From: Gammaproteobacteria bacterium
Lineage (GTDB): Bacteria > Pseudomonadota > Gammaproteobacteria > Pseudomonadales > Cellvibrionaceae
Length of the DNA stretch: 64,000 nt
Direction of reading: 5' to 3'
Assembly: GCA_004172865.1 (NCBI GenBank)
Contig: SEBV01000015.1
Span: forward strand, 79,975 to 143,974
Under the pieces are notes generated by a model. It did not search any database, was not told the DNA's origin, and saw nothing but the letters and a program-made list of their open reading frames with translations. The position numbers were made by a program, and so were the translations under genes. Below, piece by piece: positions 26,471-35,268 of the stretch (within the stretch, counting starts at the first letter, position 1; every line of letters starts with the position of its first letter).

Positions 26471-29431
26471 TTACCACTTCCAATTCAAACCCACTTTAAG
26501 CGTTAAGGGTGGACCAGCCAGTGTATCCGTTGGTTTTTCAAAATCCGGATTCAAAGGCTCATTCGCACCACCATACCAATCGGTGTAACTGTCGTGATTT
26601 ACTGAATTAGTTAGGTTAAGAATATCCAAACGCAATGTCATCAAACTGCCAGTAACAAGATAATCTGTTTGGATATCTTTGCTAAACGAAACATCGAGTT
26701 GTTTATAACCGAGGAATCCTGCGCTATCAGGTTTAAAGGTACGATATACACAAGCATTCCAGCCAGCGCGGCAATCTTGTCCGTAAAATGTTTCAACACT
26801 TTGCAGATTTAATTTTGCCGAGAAAACAATACCGGCAGGCAAATCCGCGATGCCGACAATAACCAATCTATGCTCCGGTAAATCATGCACGCGATGTGTA
26901 CCGTAATCTGAAAGAGAGGGATAATCCAGCGAATAAGTTTCACCCACTTTGCGATTACTCTCTGCATTCGTATAGGTGTAGGCGATATTCATGCCCCAGG
27001 AATTTTCTTCCTTAGGTTTATCCAATTTAATAAATAATGAATTGGTTTTTGTCTCAACACCGCTCTTACTAATAATCAAACTGCCGTAACCTGGAATACC
27101 ACTTCCCCATGGCTGGCCCCAAGTTGAACCCGGCTCAAAAAAGCTACCGTCAGCCCTGCGATTACCCAGCATCCAGGTAAAGCCATCTTTACTGACGATG
27201 TGTGAAACACTTACTTCGCCTCGCCAATCATCATTAATACTTCCGCGTAAACCCAAACTAAATTGATCGGAATAAGGTGTCTTTAATTTATTGTTTACGA
27301 GATCAACTTCGCGGCCAGCGCCCGTTCCATTTACAAATTCAGCGAGTCCTTCTGCCGTTAAATATTTAGGATCCCAATTAGTACAGTTGGATGAAACCGC
27401 ATGACAGTCGCGCGTTGGGTCAGCAGAAATAAAATTCATTTCATAGGTTGGATAGGTTGCTTTGGTTCTCTCAGTTTGTAAAAAATCAAAAATATTTCGA
27501 TCATAAGCGCGGCCAGCACCACCAAATAATTCCAAATCATTGCTGTCACTCAATTTATACGTAAATCCAACTCGTGGTTGCCACGCATTTTTAAACGGCT
27601 CGCGATTGTTACCATCGCTAATATAATGATCAATGTTGATGTTTGAATTTTGAAGGTTAGTCCAGCCACGCAATGCAATTACGACTGCATTAGGAGTTTT
27701 ATAATCGAGGAAGCTTGATGACTCTTCATAATCCCAACGAACGCCAGCATTAATAGTTAAGCGTTCTGTTGCAGTCCAATCATCTTGAATATAAATACCG
27801 TATTGTTTGTTATCAGACTCAGCAGAACCATCGCCAATACCCGCGAGCGGTGCGCCCCAGCGGACCTTTGAAGGCTGCGCAAGTGTTGGATCATATTGAA
27901 TGTTGTATTCATACTGCGGATTGTAAGGTTGTTGCTCTGCCGCTTTCAGCGTTAGAGACTTATATTTAAATCCCGTTTTTATAACGTGGTTTGAAATGGC
28001 ATGATACGTAAAATCTTCCTGGACGCCCCAACCAGTTTGACTTTTATTTTGGTAATCAGCACCACCACCGGCATTTAAAATCACTGCATTCGCATTATTC
28101 ATTAACACTTGCCCATTCGCATTGGTATGGGGACGCGGATTATAAGTTGCATCTTCATAAGTGATATGAAAATCATTAGTCCAATTATCCGAACGCCAGT
28201 TATGGCTTAAATCGTAGCGAGTTTCATCATTTTTTTTGTCAGATCCATAAGACAATAAATTAAGACCACCAACACTGGTTAATTCAGTTTCGTTGCGAAT
28301 TTTTGCAGAAAATTCTAGTTTTTGTTCTTCAGTAATCAAGTAATCGATTTTCCCAAAAAATAAATCTTCTTCAAAATCTGCAGAAATACCTTGGGTTGCA
28401 TTGGTAAATTGTGATGGCAAGGTTGCTTGTGTATAACCACCACCTAAGGTCATACTTTTAGGGTCTGCATTATTTTTTGCTTCATATGCTAAAAAGAAAT
28501 GCATCTTGTCTTGAATGATCGGGCCACCAACACTAACGCCGTATTGATTTTGCTTTCCCGGTACTTTTTTATTATCTTTTACTTCGGCGGGATACATTTC
28601 TCGCATACCCTGATCGCTGTAATCGTAAAATACTCCACCGTGAAATTCGTTGGTGCCTGATGCAGTCACCGCAACAATTGCTGCGCTACTTAGCTGATCG
28701 TATTCAGCAGAATAATTTTGCGTAATAACTTTGTATTCGCCAATCGCAGATTGTGGAAATGGATTACCGCGACTTGAATCTTGCCCTGTAACGCCACCAC
28801 CTAATACATAATTTTTTTGACCTACACCGTCAATAAACACGTTGATTGCGTTTGCGCTTTGTGCGCCGCCTCTAATTTTTGTGCTGCCGTCTGCAGCTTG
28901 GGTGAATTGCACACCAGGAGCCAAATCGGCAAACGCAAGAAAGTTACGCGTGTTTTGTGGCAAGGTACTAATTTGCTCAAGCGAAACATTGGTGCCAATT
29001 TCGCCGCTGGTATTTTTTATTTTATATTGCGTGCCTATCACGGTTACTTCATCGATCTTGTCATCATTGGTAACGGGCTTATCAATTTCAAAATCCAGGG
29101 ATACAGATTGACCGACTTTTAACGTAATCGTCTCGGGGGATTTTCCAGCTTTATCTTGCAATAGAATTTGATAATGACCTGGCGCCAAACCTTTGAAAGT
29201 GTATGAGCCATCTTTTTGCGTGATTGCACGAAAGGTATAACCGTTATCGATATTTTTTGCGGTAACTTCAATGCCCGGTTGCGGCAGCATGTGAGATGCA
29301 ATAATGCCTTGAACGCTAGCACTACCAATTTGCGCGACAGAATATTGTGCCAATGCAGATAAGGTGATGGCACTGATTAAAGAAGTTAAACTTTTTTTTG
29401 AAAATTGAATTTTATATTTGCTGTTATTCAT
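26471..29431 (-). CDS. TonB-dependent receptor, Oar-like, with carboxypeptidase-regulatory-like domain
   Basis: The 986-residue outer-membrane protein has a signal peptide (about residues 1-33, ending SVAQIGS), an N-terminal carboxypeptidase-regulatory-like beta domain (about 40-120: SVQGIIASHMLPQPGIEVTA and DGSYTFKGLAPGHYQILL), a plug region (NTRNFLAFADLAPGV; INVFIDGVGQKNYVLGG) and a long beta-barrel ending in a Trp (KVGLNWKW). This layout fits the Oar-like receptors found with secreted degradative systems. The substrate is unknown; peptides or oligosaccharides are possible. I choose the ATG at 29431, with AAGGA upstream, over an in-frame ATG nine codons earlier. It is transcribed alone. Confidence 0.88.
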   Translation of the reverse strand: MNNSKYKIQFSKKSLTSLISAITLSALAQYSVAQIGSASVQGIIASHMLPQPGIEVTAKNIDNGYTFRAITQKDGSYTFKGLAPGHYQILLQDKAGKSPETITLKVGQSVSLDFEIDKPVTNDDKIDEVTVIGTQYKIKNTSGEIGTNVSLEQISTLPQNTRNFLAFADLAPGVQFTQAADGSTKIRGGAQSANAINVFIDGVGQKNYVLGGGVTGQDSSRGNPFPQSAIGEYKVITQNYSAEYDQLSSAAIVAVTASGTNEFHGGVFYDYSDQGMREMYPAEVKDNKKVPGKQNQYGVSVGGPIIQDKMHFFLAYEAKNNADPKSMTLGGGYTQATLPSQFTNATQGISADFEEDLFFGKIDYLITEEQKLEFSAKIRNETELTSVGGLNLLSYGSDKKNDETRYDLSHNWRSDNWTNDFHITYEDATYNPRPHTNANGQVLMNNANAVILNAGGGADYQNKSQTGWGVQEDFTYHAISNHVIKTGFKYKSLTLKAAEQQPYNPQYEYNIQYDPTLAQPSKVRWGAPLAGIGDGSAESDNKQYGIYIQDDWTATERLTINAGVRWDYEESSSFLDYKTPNAVVIALRGWTNLQNSNINIDHYISDGNNREPFKNAWQPRVGFTYKLSDSNDLELFGGAGRAYDRNIFDFLQTERTKATYPTYEMNFISADPTRDCHAVSSNCTNWDPKYLTAEGLAEFVNGTGAGREVDLVNNKLKTPYSDQFSLGLRGSINDDWRGEVSVSHIVSKDGFTWMLGNRRADGSFFEPGSTWGQPWGSGIPGYGSLIISKSGVETKTNSLFIKLDKPKEENSWGMNIAYTYTNAESNRKVGETYSLDYPSLSDYGTHRVHDLPEHRLVIVGIADLPAGIVFSAKLNLQSVETFYGQDCRAGWNACVYRTFKPDSAGFLGYKQLDVSFSKDIQTDYLVTGSLMTLRLDILNLTNSVNHDSYTDWYGGANEPLNPDFEKPTDTLAGPPLTLKVGLNWKW

Positions 29432-29642
29432 AGCTTTTTCCTTTTCAATTGTTATCAAATTTGGCCGTTATTTTTATGAAGCCAATTTGATTCTAACGGA
29501 AATTTTTGAAAAGTAAGAAGTTTTTGAAAAGCTGCTTCTTTTAGTAACAGGAAAATGTATGAAAAATTATCATAAAATAATATGGCGCAACATTCATTAT
29601 TTAATGGCGCGCAAATCAATCAATTGGAGCAAGATAAATTTT

Positions 29643-30341
29643 TTATGCGGTGATTTCAGTGGTTTCAAATGCGACGGTTATTTTTTCACCGTCCCAAATA
29701 TATTCATAATGCGTGGTTTGGATTACATCTCTAATCACAGAGGGAGAAAATAATGCATAACAAATTTTATTATCGATTCGCACTGACCAGTAGGCAATGC
29801 CGGCATCATTATTTGCTTTTACATTTTCACCTAATTGCTGAGCAGCAGAATAATTATCTTTGCTATACCAATCACTTTGCTTAAAAGAGTCATCGCGAAT
29901 ATCACGCAAATTTGCGCTGAATTGAGTTTTTAAACAGCGCATACTCAAACGATCAAACTTTAAACCGACTACTGAAGAAAAATAATATTGTTGGTGATAA
30001 CGCGTTTCGGCGATAGCAGTTTCCACGTCTTCCGCCGCATAATAAATTCCGAAATCACCTTTTGAAAAACGTGAACCATCAGGATTCAAATGCACGAATG
30101 GCCCTAGCGCATAATTACAGCCGCGAATTCCATAAGGACGTTCTTGCGCTGGCACGCGGTTTAAATTACCTAATTCATTGCGGATACGTGGATTGGTGAG
30201 TTCTTGAATGGCGAACAGTACTTCGAATTGATCGTGATCAGCGACATCATCAAAAAGTGATTTAGGTGGGTACTTGCTGGGAATTAATCGGTATGCAGTT
30301 TGATTAAAAAAAGCCGTTTGCGGAATGGCATTAATATCCAT
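29643..30341 (-). CDS. RES-domain toxin
   Basis: The 232-residue protein has the RES fold: AYRLIPSKYPP near the start (conserved Arg), GSRFSKGDFGIYYAAEDVETAIAETRYH in two parts (the RES Gly-Tyr and Glu regions) and SVRIDNKICYALFSPSVIRD at the end. RES toxins are ADP-ribosyltransferase-like enzymes that deplete NAD+ in growing cells. It lies directly downstream of a Xre/MbcA/ParS-type antitoxin gene (54-base gap), the standard gene order. Activity is inferred from the family. Confidence 0.88.
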   Translation of the reverse strand: MDINAIPQTAFFNQTAYRLIPSKYPPKSLFDDVADHDQFEVLFAIQELTNPRIRNELGNLNRVPAQERPYGIRGCNYALGPFVHLNPDGSRFSKGDFGIYYAAEDVETAIAETRYHQQYYFSSVVGLKFDRLSMRCLKTQFSANLRDIRDDSFKQSDWYSKDNYSAAQQLGENVKANNDAGIAYWSVRIDNKICYALFSPSVIRDVIQTTHYEYIWDGEKITVAFETTEITA

Positions 30342-30395
30342 TAATAAATGTTCCTTGCTGATCAGGAAAACGGTTATTCAGGCAAATTATTTTAA

Positions 30396-30791
30396 TTAGG
30401 AAAATTGCCCGTCGCGAATCGCATCTAAATGGCGATGCACTTCGTAGAGTGCGCTCAATAAACCTGAACTTAAAATTTCCATAGGTGGCCTGCCATCAAA
30501 AAATTTATTTTTATTTGGCATACGCAAAAAACCATATTGGTTTTCAGGATTTTCAAACAGGATTCGAAGTACCGCGTGGATGTTTAATAAATAGCTAATC
30601 CGCTCCAGCAAGTCGGGCGATAAACGCGCGCTAGCAGGTGCCGCTTGATATTTATGCAAGGTAGAGCGCCCTACTCCAAGAAGCGCCATTTTTTCTTTCT
30701 CTGAACAATTCCATTTGTCCATGATATTGAGCGCAGTACCAACGGCGGCTTGCGCTGCGTTAGCAGGTAGAGCTTGGGCCAGAGCAGCCAT
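30396..30791 (-). CDS. Xre/MbcA/ParS-type antitoxin
   Basis: The 131-residue protein has an N-terminal helix-turn-helix-like region (NIMDKWNCSEKEKMALLGVG, then RSTLHKYQAAPASARLSPDL) and the C-terminal toxin-binding domain (RISYLLNIHAVLRILFENPE; FFDGRPPMEILSSG). The pattern 'dGRPPMEILss' corresponds to the 'P...dG..Pl..L..' end of the MbcA/ParS/Xre family. It should neutralise the RES toxin next to it and repress their promoter in the 162-bp gap upstream. Confidence 0.88.
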   Translation of the reverse strand: MAALAQALPANAAQAAVGTALNIMDKWNCSEKEKMALLGVGRSTLHKYQAAPASARLSPDLLERISYLLNIHAVLRILFENPENQYGFLRMPNKNKFFDGRPPMEILSSGLLSALYEVHRHLDAIRDGQFS

Positions 30792-30953
30792 GACAAATAC
30801 CTCGAGTGACTTTTAGTAACCGATTAAACAAGTCCAGATTTTATGACGCGACTGCCAACACATAAATAATAAGCTGATCGGTCGCACCAAGCCTTAAATC
30901 CATAATAGAACATTTTTAATGATATTGTCTATTTATATTCATTTTATCGATCA

Positions 30954-32039
30954 TCAAGCACTTAAAATCTTGGTAACGATTTCTGCACCCGGGACTTTGG
31001 CTTCCACCAGCAAAACGATCATGGCGATAAATGCCAAAGCTACACCGAGGTACCATAACAACGAAAACCAAATGCCGTAGGTCTTAAGTGGTGTGATATC
31101 CGCCGATATGGGTACGGACCATGCGGCAATAATATCCACGACGCCGACAAGGATAAAAAACAAGAGAAAATAAAAGCCGAACACCCAAGCCGCGTATAAA
31201 CAAATAGTGGTTATAACCAGCAATAAAACAAACGCCAGCTGGTTACGGCGAGAGAAAACCAGGGCTTTTAGCACTTGGCCGCCATCAAGCGGGTAAACCG
31301 GAAATAGATTGATAAGATTCAGCAAAGCGCTGGTGGCCGCGACTAAACCGCAAAAATGGCTGCCGGTAATTAGAAAGGCCACGTAAAAAATGGCGGTCAT
31401 CACCAGGCCATAAACAGGGCCCATCATGGCGATATAGAGCGTTTCCCACTGGGTGCGCGCTTTGTCGCCCAAGGCAACTCCGCCTAGAAATGGGATTAGG
31501 TAAAAACCTTTGGTGGGGATTCCACACTTTTTCATGGCTCGCACATGGCCATATTCGTGGAATACGAGCACTGCCACAAGTGCCAATGCAAACTCCACCG
31601 TAAACATCACGCTGTAAACGGCAACCGACGCGCCGACTAACGCGAGCTTTATCACTTTTACACTTTTGAGGAGTTTTAGCCCAATACCAAGTAGCACTAC
31701 GCTACTCATTTTGCCGCCTTTAGCTTGAGGCTCAGTGGTTTTATCCTGATTTTGTGCGAACGTCAGCTTGGCTTGCTCACTTAATTCAGCGATTCCAGTA
31801 ATTGACTCGGCATTTTGAATCTGTAGGTCATAAGCCACATTTTGCGTTTCTGTATTCAATGCGAAACGTAAGTTACCTGCACCTATCTGCGTGTCATCAA
31901 AAGTATGTGAGCTTTCTGCCTGCGCAAATGGCTTGACCGAAACCACATTACCATCCAGCGCTAATCTTTCTAACTGCAAATCAAAATCCAGGGTAACTGC
32001 GAATTGGTGCCCCTGAACCTCAAATGAAAACAATTCCAT
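30954..32039 (-). CDS. Site-2 protease family intramembrane zinc protease (M50-like)
   Basis: The 361-residue protein has a soluble N-terminal beta region (about residues 1-100) with no family I recognise, then about six membrane spans. Zinc ligands are in VLVFHEYGHVRAMKKCG (HExxH) and LFPVYPLDGGQVLKAL (the NPDG-like DG motif), the hallmark of S2P proteases. A GDKARTQWETLYIAMMGPVYG segment lies between them, matching the substrate-gate region of these enzymes. The target is unknown. It is divergent from cvfB and is transcribed alone. Confidence 0.88.
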   Translation of the reverse strand: MELFSFEVQGHQFAVTLDFDLQLERLALDGNVVSVKPFAQAESSHTFDDTQIGAGNLRFALNTETQNVAYDLQIQNAESITGIAELSEQAKLTFAQNQDKTTEPQAKGGKMSSVVLLGIGLKLLKSVKVIKLALVGASVAVYSVMFTVEFALALVAVLVFHEYGHVRAMKKCGIPTKGFYLIPFLGGVALGDKARTQWETLYIAMMGPVYGLVMTAIFYVAFLITGSHFCGLVAATSALLNLINLFPVYPLDGGQVLKALVFSRRNQLAFVLLLVITTICLYAAWVFGFYFLLFFILVGVVDIIAAWSVPISADITPLKTYGIWFSLLWYLGVALAFIAMIVLLVEAKVPGAEIVTKILSA

Positions 32040-32125
32040 AAACTATCTACTCTATTTTAATAACCATTAATCAGGCGCAGGCCTTACAATAGCGCCCATT
32101 ATGCCCTGTAAACAAAAGGTTAAAC

Positions 32126-32956
32126 ATGCTTAAGATTGGTGAAATGAATCGCTTGCGAGTACTTAAACAAGTCGATTTCGGTCTGTTTCTGGACGGTGAA
32201 AAATACGGAAATATTTTGTTGCCAAAACGCTATGTACCCGCGACCGCAAAAATTGGCGATGAATTAAATGTATTCATCTATTTAGACTCCGACGACTGCA
32301 TTATCGCCACCACGCTCACTCCGAAAGTCATGGTCGGCCAATGCGCTCATCTCGAAGTAAAAGATGTAAATGCTGTAGGCGCATTTCTGGATTGGGGTTT
32401 GCCAAAAGATTTATTGGTGCCTTACAACGAACAACTTAAACCCATGGAAGTTGGCAACAGCTACGTGGTTTGCGTTTATTTGGACCAACATACATCGCGC
32501 ATAACGGCATCGTCACGCTTAAGCCATCACCTTGAAGAACGCGCTAGCGATTTAAAAATCCAGCAGGAAGTGGATTTAATAATTTGCGGCCGCACTGATT
32601 TAGGCTTTAAAGCTGTTATCAACCACACGCACTTGGGTTTAGTCTTTCGCGATAACGCACCGCGCACTTTACTTTACGGTGAAAAATTAAAAGGTTTCAT
32701 AAAAGAAATTCGCCCGGATCGCAAAATTGGTTTGAGCTTGCAACCGGTAAACAGCCAAGTTCGCGATGAGTTAACAGAAATCATTCTGGAATTTTTAAAA
32801 GCGAACGGCGGCGAATCCACACTCACCGACAAGAGCGAACCTGAAGAAATTTATTTCCAATACAAAGTCAGTAAAGGCATCTATAAAAATGCGCTGAGCA
32901 AATTGTACAAAGAGCGAAAAATTTTAATTACCAAAGAAAAAATTACTTTAGTTTAA
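32126..32956 (+). CDS. CvfB-family S1-like RNA-binding protein
   Basis: The 276-residue protein consists of S1-like OB-fold repeats followed by a winged-helix region, as in CvfB of Staphylococcus. Visible parts are LRVLKQVDFGLFLDGEKYGN, VNAVGAFLDWGLPKDLLVPY, FKAVINHTHLGLVF and the C-terminal YFQYKVSKGIYKNALSKLYK, a winged-helix that binds RNA. Homologues affect virulence gene or RNA stability; the role here is unknown. The gene is divergent from the site-2 protease gene and ends at a bidirectional terminator. Confidence 0.88.
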   Translation: MLKIGEMNRLRVLKQVDFGLFLDGEKYGNILLPKRYVPATAKIGDELNVFIYLDSDDCIIATTLTPKVMVGQCAHLEVKDVNAVGAFLDWGLPKDLLVPYNEQLKPMEVGNSYVVCVYLDQHTSRITASSRLSHHLEERASDLKIQQEVDLIICGRTDLGFKAVINHTHLGLVFRDNAPRTLLYGEKLKGFIKEIRPDRKIGLSLQPVNSQVRDELTEIILEFLKANGGESTLTDKSEPEEIYFQYKVSKGIYKNALSKLYKERKILITKEKITLV

Positions 32957-32976
32957 AAAATTTTGAAACAGAAAAT

Positions 32977-33010
32977 AAAAAAGGCGAAGACATTTGTATT
33001 CGCCTTTTTT
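32977..33010. terminator. Bidirectional terminator between cvfB-like gene and GH5 endoglucanase gene
   Basis: AAAAAAGGCGAA and TTCGCCTTTTTT form a 12-bp stem with a 10-base loop and T-runs on both strands. Confidence 0.9.
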
Positions 33011-33044
33011 ATTTATAACAACAGATAAAACTTATAGCTCAGCT

Positions 33045-34463
33045 TTATTTAGCCGCATTCACGATGGTTGAAACCAGTGTTGGATAAATTTGAACTCCAG
33101 TGCTGCGGTTAAATAAACCCATTGAATGATTACCGGTGCCACCGTTATCCCAGTAAACCGGAACCATTCCATGAGTGTATGCAGAATGTGTGATGTATTG
33201 ATCCCAATAGGTACGATAAGCTTCTGCACCGGAAATATCAGTGCGTGAAATAGCACCGAATTCACCCATCACCACCGCTACACCTTGATCAACAAATTTC
33301 GTTTTCATGCGTTGGAATTGCGCATCCACATAAGCTTCATTAGCCCAAGTTTCCGTTGCTGAGGCATTGGTCGCATTTTTACCCCACTGCCAAATAGTGC
33401 TGGATGTTTCATTAAGTGTGAAATTGTAGGGATCGTAAAAATGCACTTCCATCATCAAACGCTTGCTCGCGGAATCTGTAGGGATTGTCGCAAAGTTTAT
33501 GGTGTGATCGATATTGGTGTTGAAACCTTGCACAATCAAATGACGCACGGCGTTATTGCCGCCCGTTGCACGCACTGCATTAACAAAGGTTTGATTGAAA
33601 CTATTTTGCACAGTGTAGTATTCAACAGTCGGTGTGCCGTAGTTACCATCCACCATCACTTCGTTTGTGCCCGCAAATAATAAATAATCATCATAACCTT
33701 TAAAGGTTGTTGCAATTTGCGTCCAAAATTTTGTGATGCGACTATTTACCGCGGTTTGATTCGCATAGGTAGGCTGCATCCAACCACCATCCCAATGGAT
33801 ATTAATAATTACATAAAGGCCGGAATTTTTTGCGTAATCGACCACTTGTTTTACGTGGGTCATCCAGGTGCTACTGATGTTGTAATTCGAATCCGCATAT
33901 TGAGTCCACGACAGCGGAATACGAATAGTTTTAAAACCCGCAGACTTAACCGCATTCATAAGCGCTTGCGTCGGTACCGGATTTCCCCACGCCGTCTCTC
34001 CGCCAATGGCTTCCATGGTATTACCGAGATTCCAACCCGCGCCCATAAGCTGCGAGAGTTGTACGCTGGTAAGGTTGCGCATACTTGTGCTTGTGCTTGT
34101 GCTTGTGGTTGCAGTGCGTGCTGCTGTAGCAGCGCCCGAACTGTAACTGGTGCCGCCAGCAGTGAACTTAACCCAATACCAATATTGGGTGCCGGCCAAC
34201 GCTGTAGTATCAGTATAAGTTTTGGTAGATACGCTCACCGCGCCCAATTTAGTGCGACCAGACGGATTGCTATCGGTGTCACGGTAAACCTCAGCGGTGG
34301 TGATGGTACCGCTAACTGTCCAGGTTAAACCGACATTGCTAGATGTTCCCGTAGCGGTAAGACAAACAGTTGCGCCACCACCACTGCCGCAGCTTTGTGC
34401 CTGCGCCATGGAAACAGTCAATAGAGTGATTAGCACGATAAAAGCGGATAATAATGATTTCAT
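33045..34463 (-). CDS. Secreted GH5 endoglucanase-like enzyme with N-terminal FN3-like domain
   Basis: The 472-residue protein has a signal peptide (MKSLLSAFIVLITLLTVSMAQA) and a small FN3-like domain (about 25-115; the strand GTQYWYWVKFTAGGTSYSS is typical). A Thr/Ser linker with TSTSTSTS (about 118-127) precedes the GH5 catalytic domain (about 130-470). GAGWNLGNTMEA opens the barrel, IRIPLSWTQYADS is the strand 2 region, and the two catalytic glutamates are E268 in AGTNEVM and E401 in VMGEFGAI. The residue after the acid/base Glu is Val rather than the usual Pro. Likely substrates are cellulose or mixed glucans. No CBM is present, unlike the enzymes at 52-64 kb. Confidence 0.9.
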   Translation of the reverse strand: MKSLLSAFIVLITLLTVSMAQAQSCGSGGGATVCLTATGTSSNVGLTWTVSGTITTAEVYRDTDSNPSGRTKLGAVSVSTKTYTDTTALAGTQYWYWVKFTAGGTSYSSGAATAARTATTSTSTSTSMRNLTSVQLSQLMGAGWNLGNTMEAIGGETAWGNPVPTQALMNAVKSAGFKTIRIPLSWTQYADSNYNISSTWMTHVKQVVDYAKNSGLYVIINIHWDGGWMQPTYANQTAVNSRITKFWTQIATTFKGYDDYLLFAGTNEVMVDGNYGTPTVEYYTVQNSFNQTFVNAVRATGGNNAVRHLIVQGFNTNIDHTINFATIPTDSASKRLMMEVHFYDPYNFTLNETSSTIWQWGKNATNASATETWANEAYVDAQFQRMKTKFVDQGVAVVMGEFGAISRTDISGAEAYRTYWDQYITHSAYTHGMVPVYWDNGGTGNHSMGLFNRSTGVQIYPTLVSTIVNAAK

Positions 34464-34843
34464 TGTCTCTCCTAATTATTATTTTGGTTGGTTAGATTCA
34501 GTGATATTGGCCTACTGCGAGCGCTCCATTATTCCCAAGCCAGAACAGGAAACGTCGAACGAGCAAGCTCGTTCACCGTAATTTGGCCTAGTTACAACTA
34601 ACCAGTCGCACCCAAGCTAAATACATACTAAAAGTAAAATTGACCAAAAGACTACAAAAATAAGATAAATAAGATGCAGTGAGTGATTGCGGAACAAATG
34701 CGGTTACATGAGCGAAAACTTATGTTTCATTTTGAAACATAAAAATTTATTCATATATAAAAAATTAAAGAACGGAAAAATGCTTACTAAAAGACATATT
34801 GAGGCAGGATGGAATCGGACTGTAAGAAAGACTCTGTACTAAT
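34464..34843 (-). other. 380-bp gap upstream of the GH5 endoglucanase and downstream of fosA
   Basis: No gene is seen. Two perfect inverted repeats occur. GAACGAGC-AA-GCTCGTTC (34557-34574) lies about 95 bases before the GH5 start. TTATGTTTCA-TTT-TGAAACATAA (34720-34742) is placed to terminate the fosA transcript although its T-run is weak. The first may be an operator or a stem in the GH5 leader. The rest is AT-rich without recognisable structure. Confidence 0.45.
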
Positions 34844-35248
34844 TCAATTATTGAAGAGAATCAGCCCTTCGTAAGGATTGAGCCGTATTGATTTCAAACG
34901 ACTTTGTAGATCGCCCACATGAGCTTCAAGTTTGTGACCGTCGGGATCAAGAAAATAGAGCGAATCACCTTCGCTCTTATTTTCCTTCCAAACCTTCGCG
35001 TCATTACTGATGAGCAGTGAAGATAATGCAGGGAAGTTTTGCTGAGGGATACTGAAAGCAATATGGGAATAATCCCGGCTGGGTTTGCTCTCATCCACTG
35101 AAAGACATAACCACAAATCACCTAAACTTAAATAGGCTCCCTGCTTCCATTTGGCTCGCGCTTTAAAACCGAGAAGTTCGGTATAAAAAGTAAATGATTT
35201 TTCCAAATCATTTACCGCAAGTGTTATGTGATTTAAACCGGTTAGCAT
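34844..35248 (-). CDS. fosA: FosA-like fosfomycin resistance glutathione transferase
   Basis: The 134-residue vicinal-oxygen-chelate protein begins MLTGLNHITLAVNDLEKSFT and contains YSHIAFSI, KSEGDSLYFLDPDGHKLEAH and VGDLQSRLKS. The metal ligands expected of FosA are in place: His near residue 7, His in SHIAF and Glu in LEAHVGD. These stretches are very close to chromosomal FosA of Pseudomonas as I recall it. FosA conjugates glutathione to fosfomycin using Mn(II) and K+. It begins 20 bases after the pepN stop on the same strand, so it is probably read as the last gene of the nadK-pepN run. Confidence 0.88.
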   Translation of the reverse strand: MLTGLNHITLAVNDLEKSFTFYTELLGFKARAKWKQGAYLSLGDLWLCLSVDESKPSRDYSHIAFSIPQQNFPALSSLLISNDAKVWKENKSEGDSLYFLDPDGHKLEAHVGDLQSRLKSIRLNPYEGLILFNN

Positions 35249-35268
35249 TAATAATCATTCCTTGTGAC

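Noticed and set aside
33717..34328. 203-codon frame opposite the GH5 N-terminal domain
   Set aside because: It is antisense to a clear secreted enzyme with signal peptide and catalytic motifs; its translation is Arg/Thr/Cys-rich without family features.
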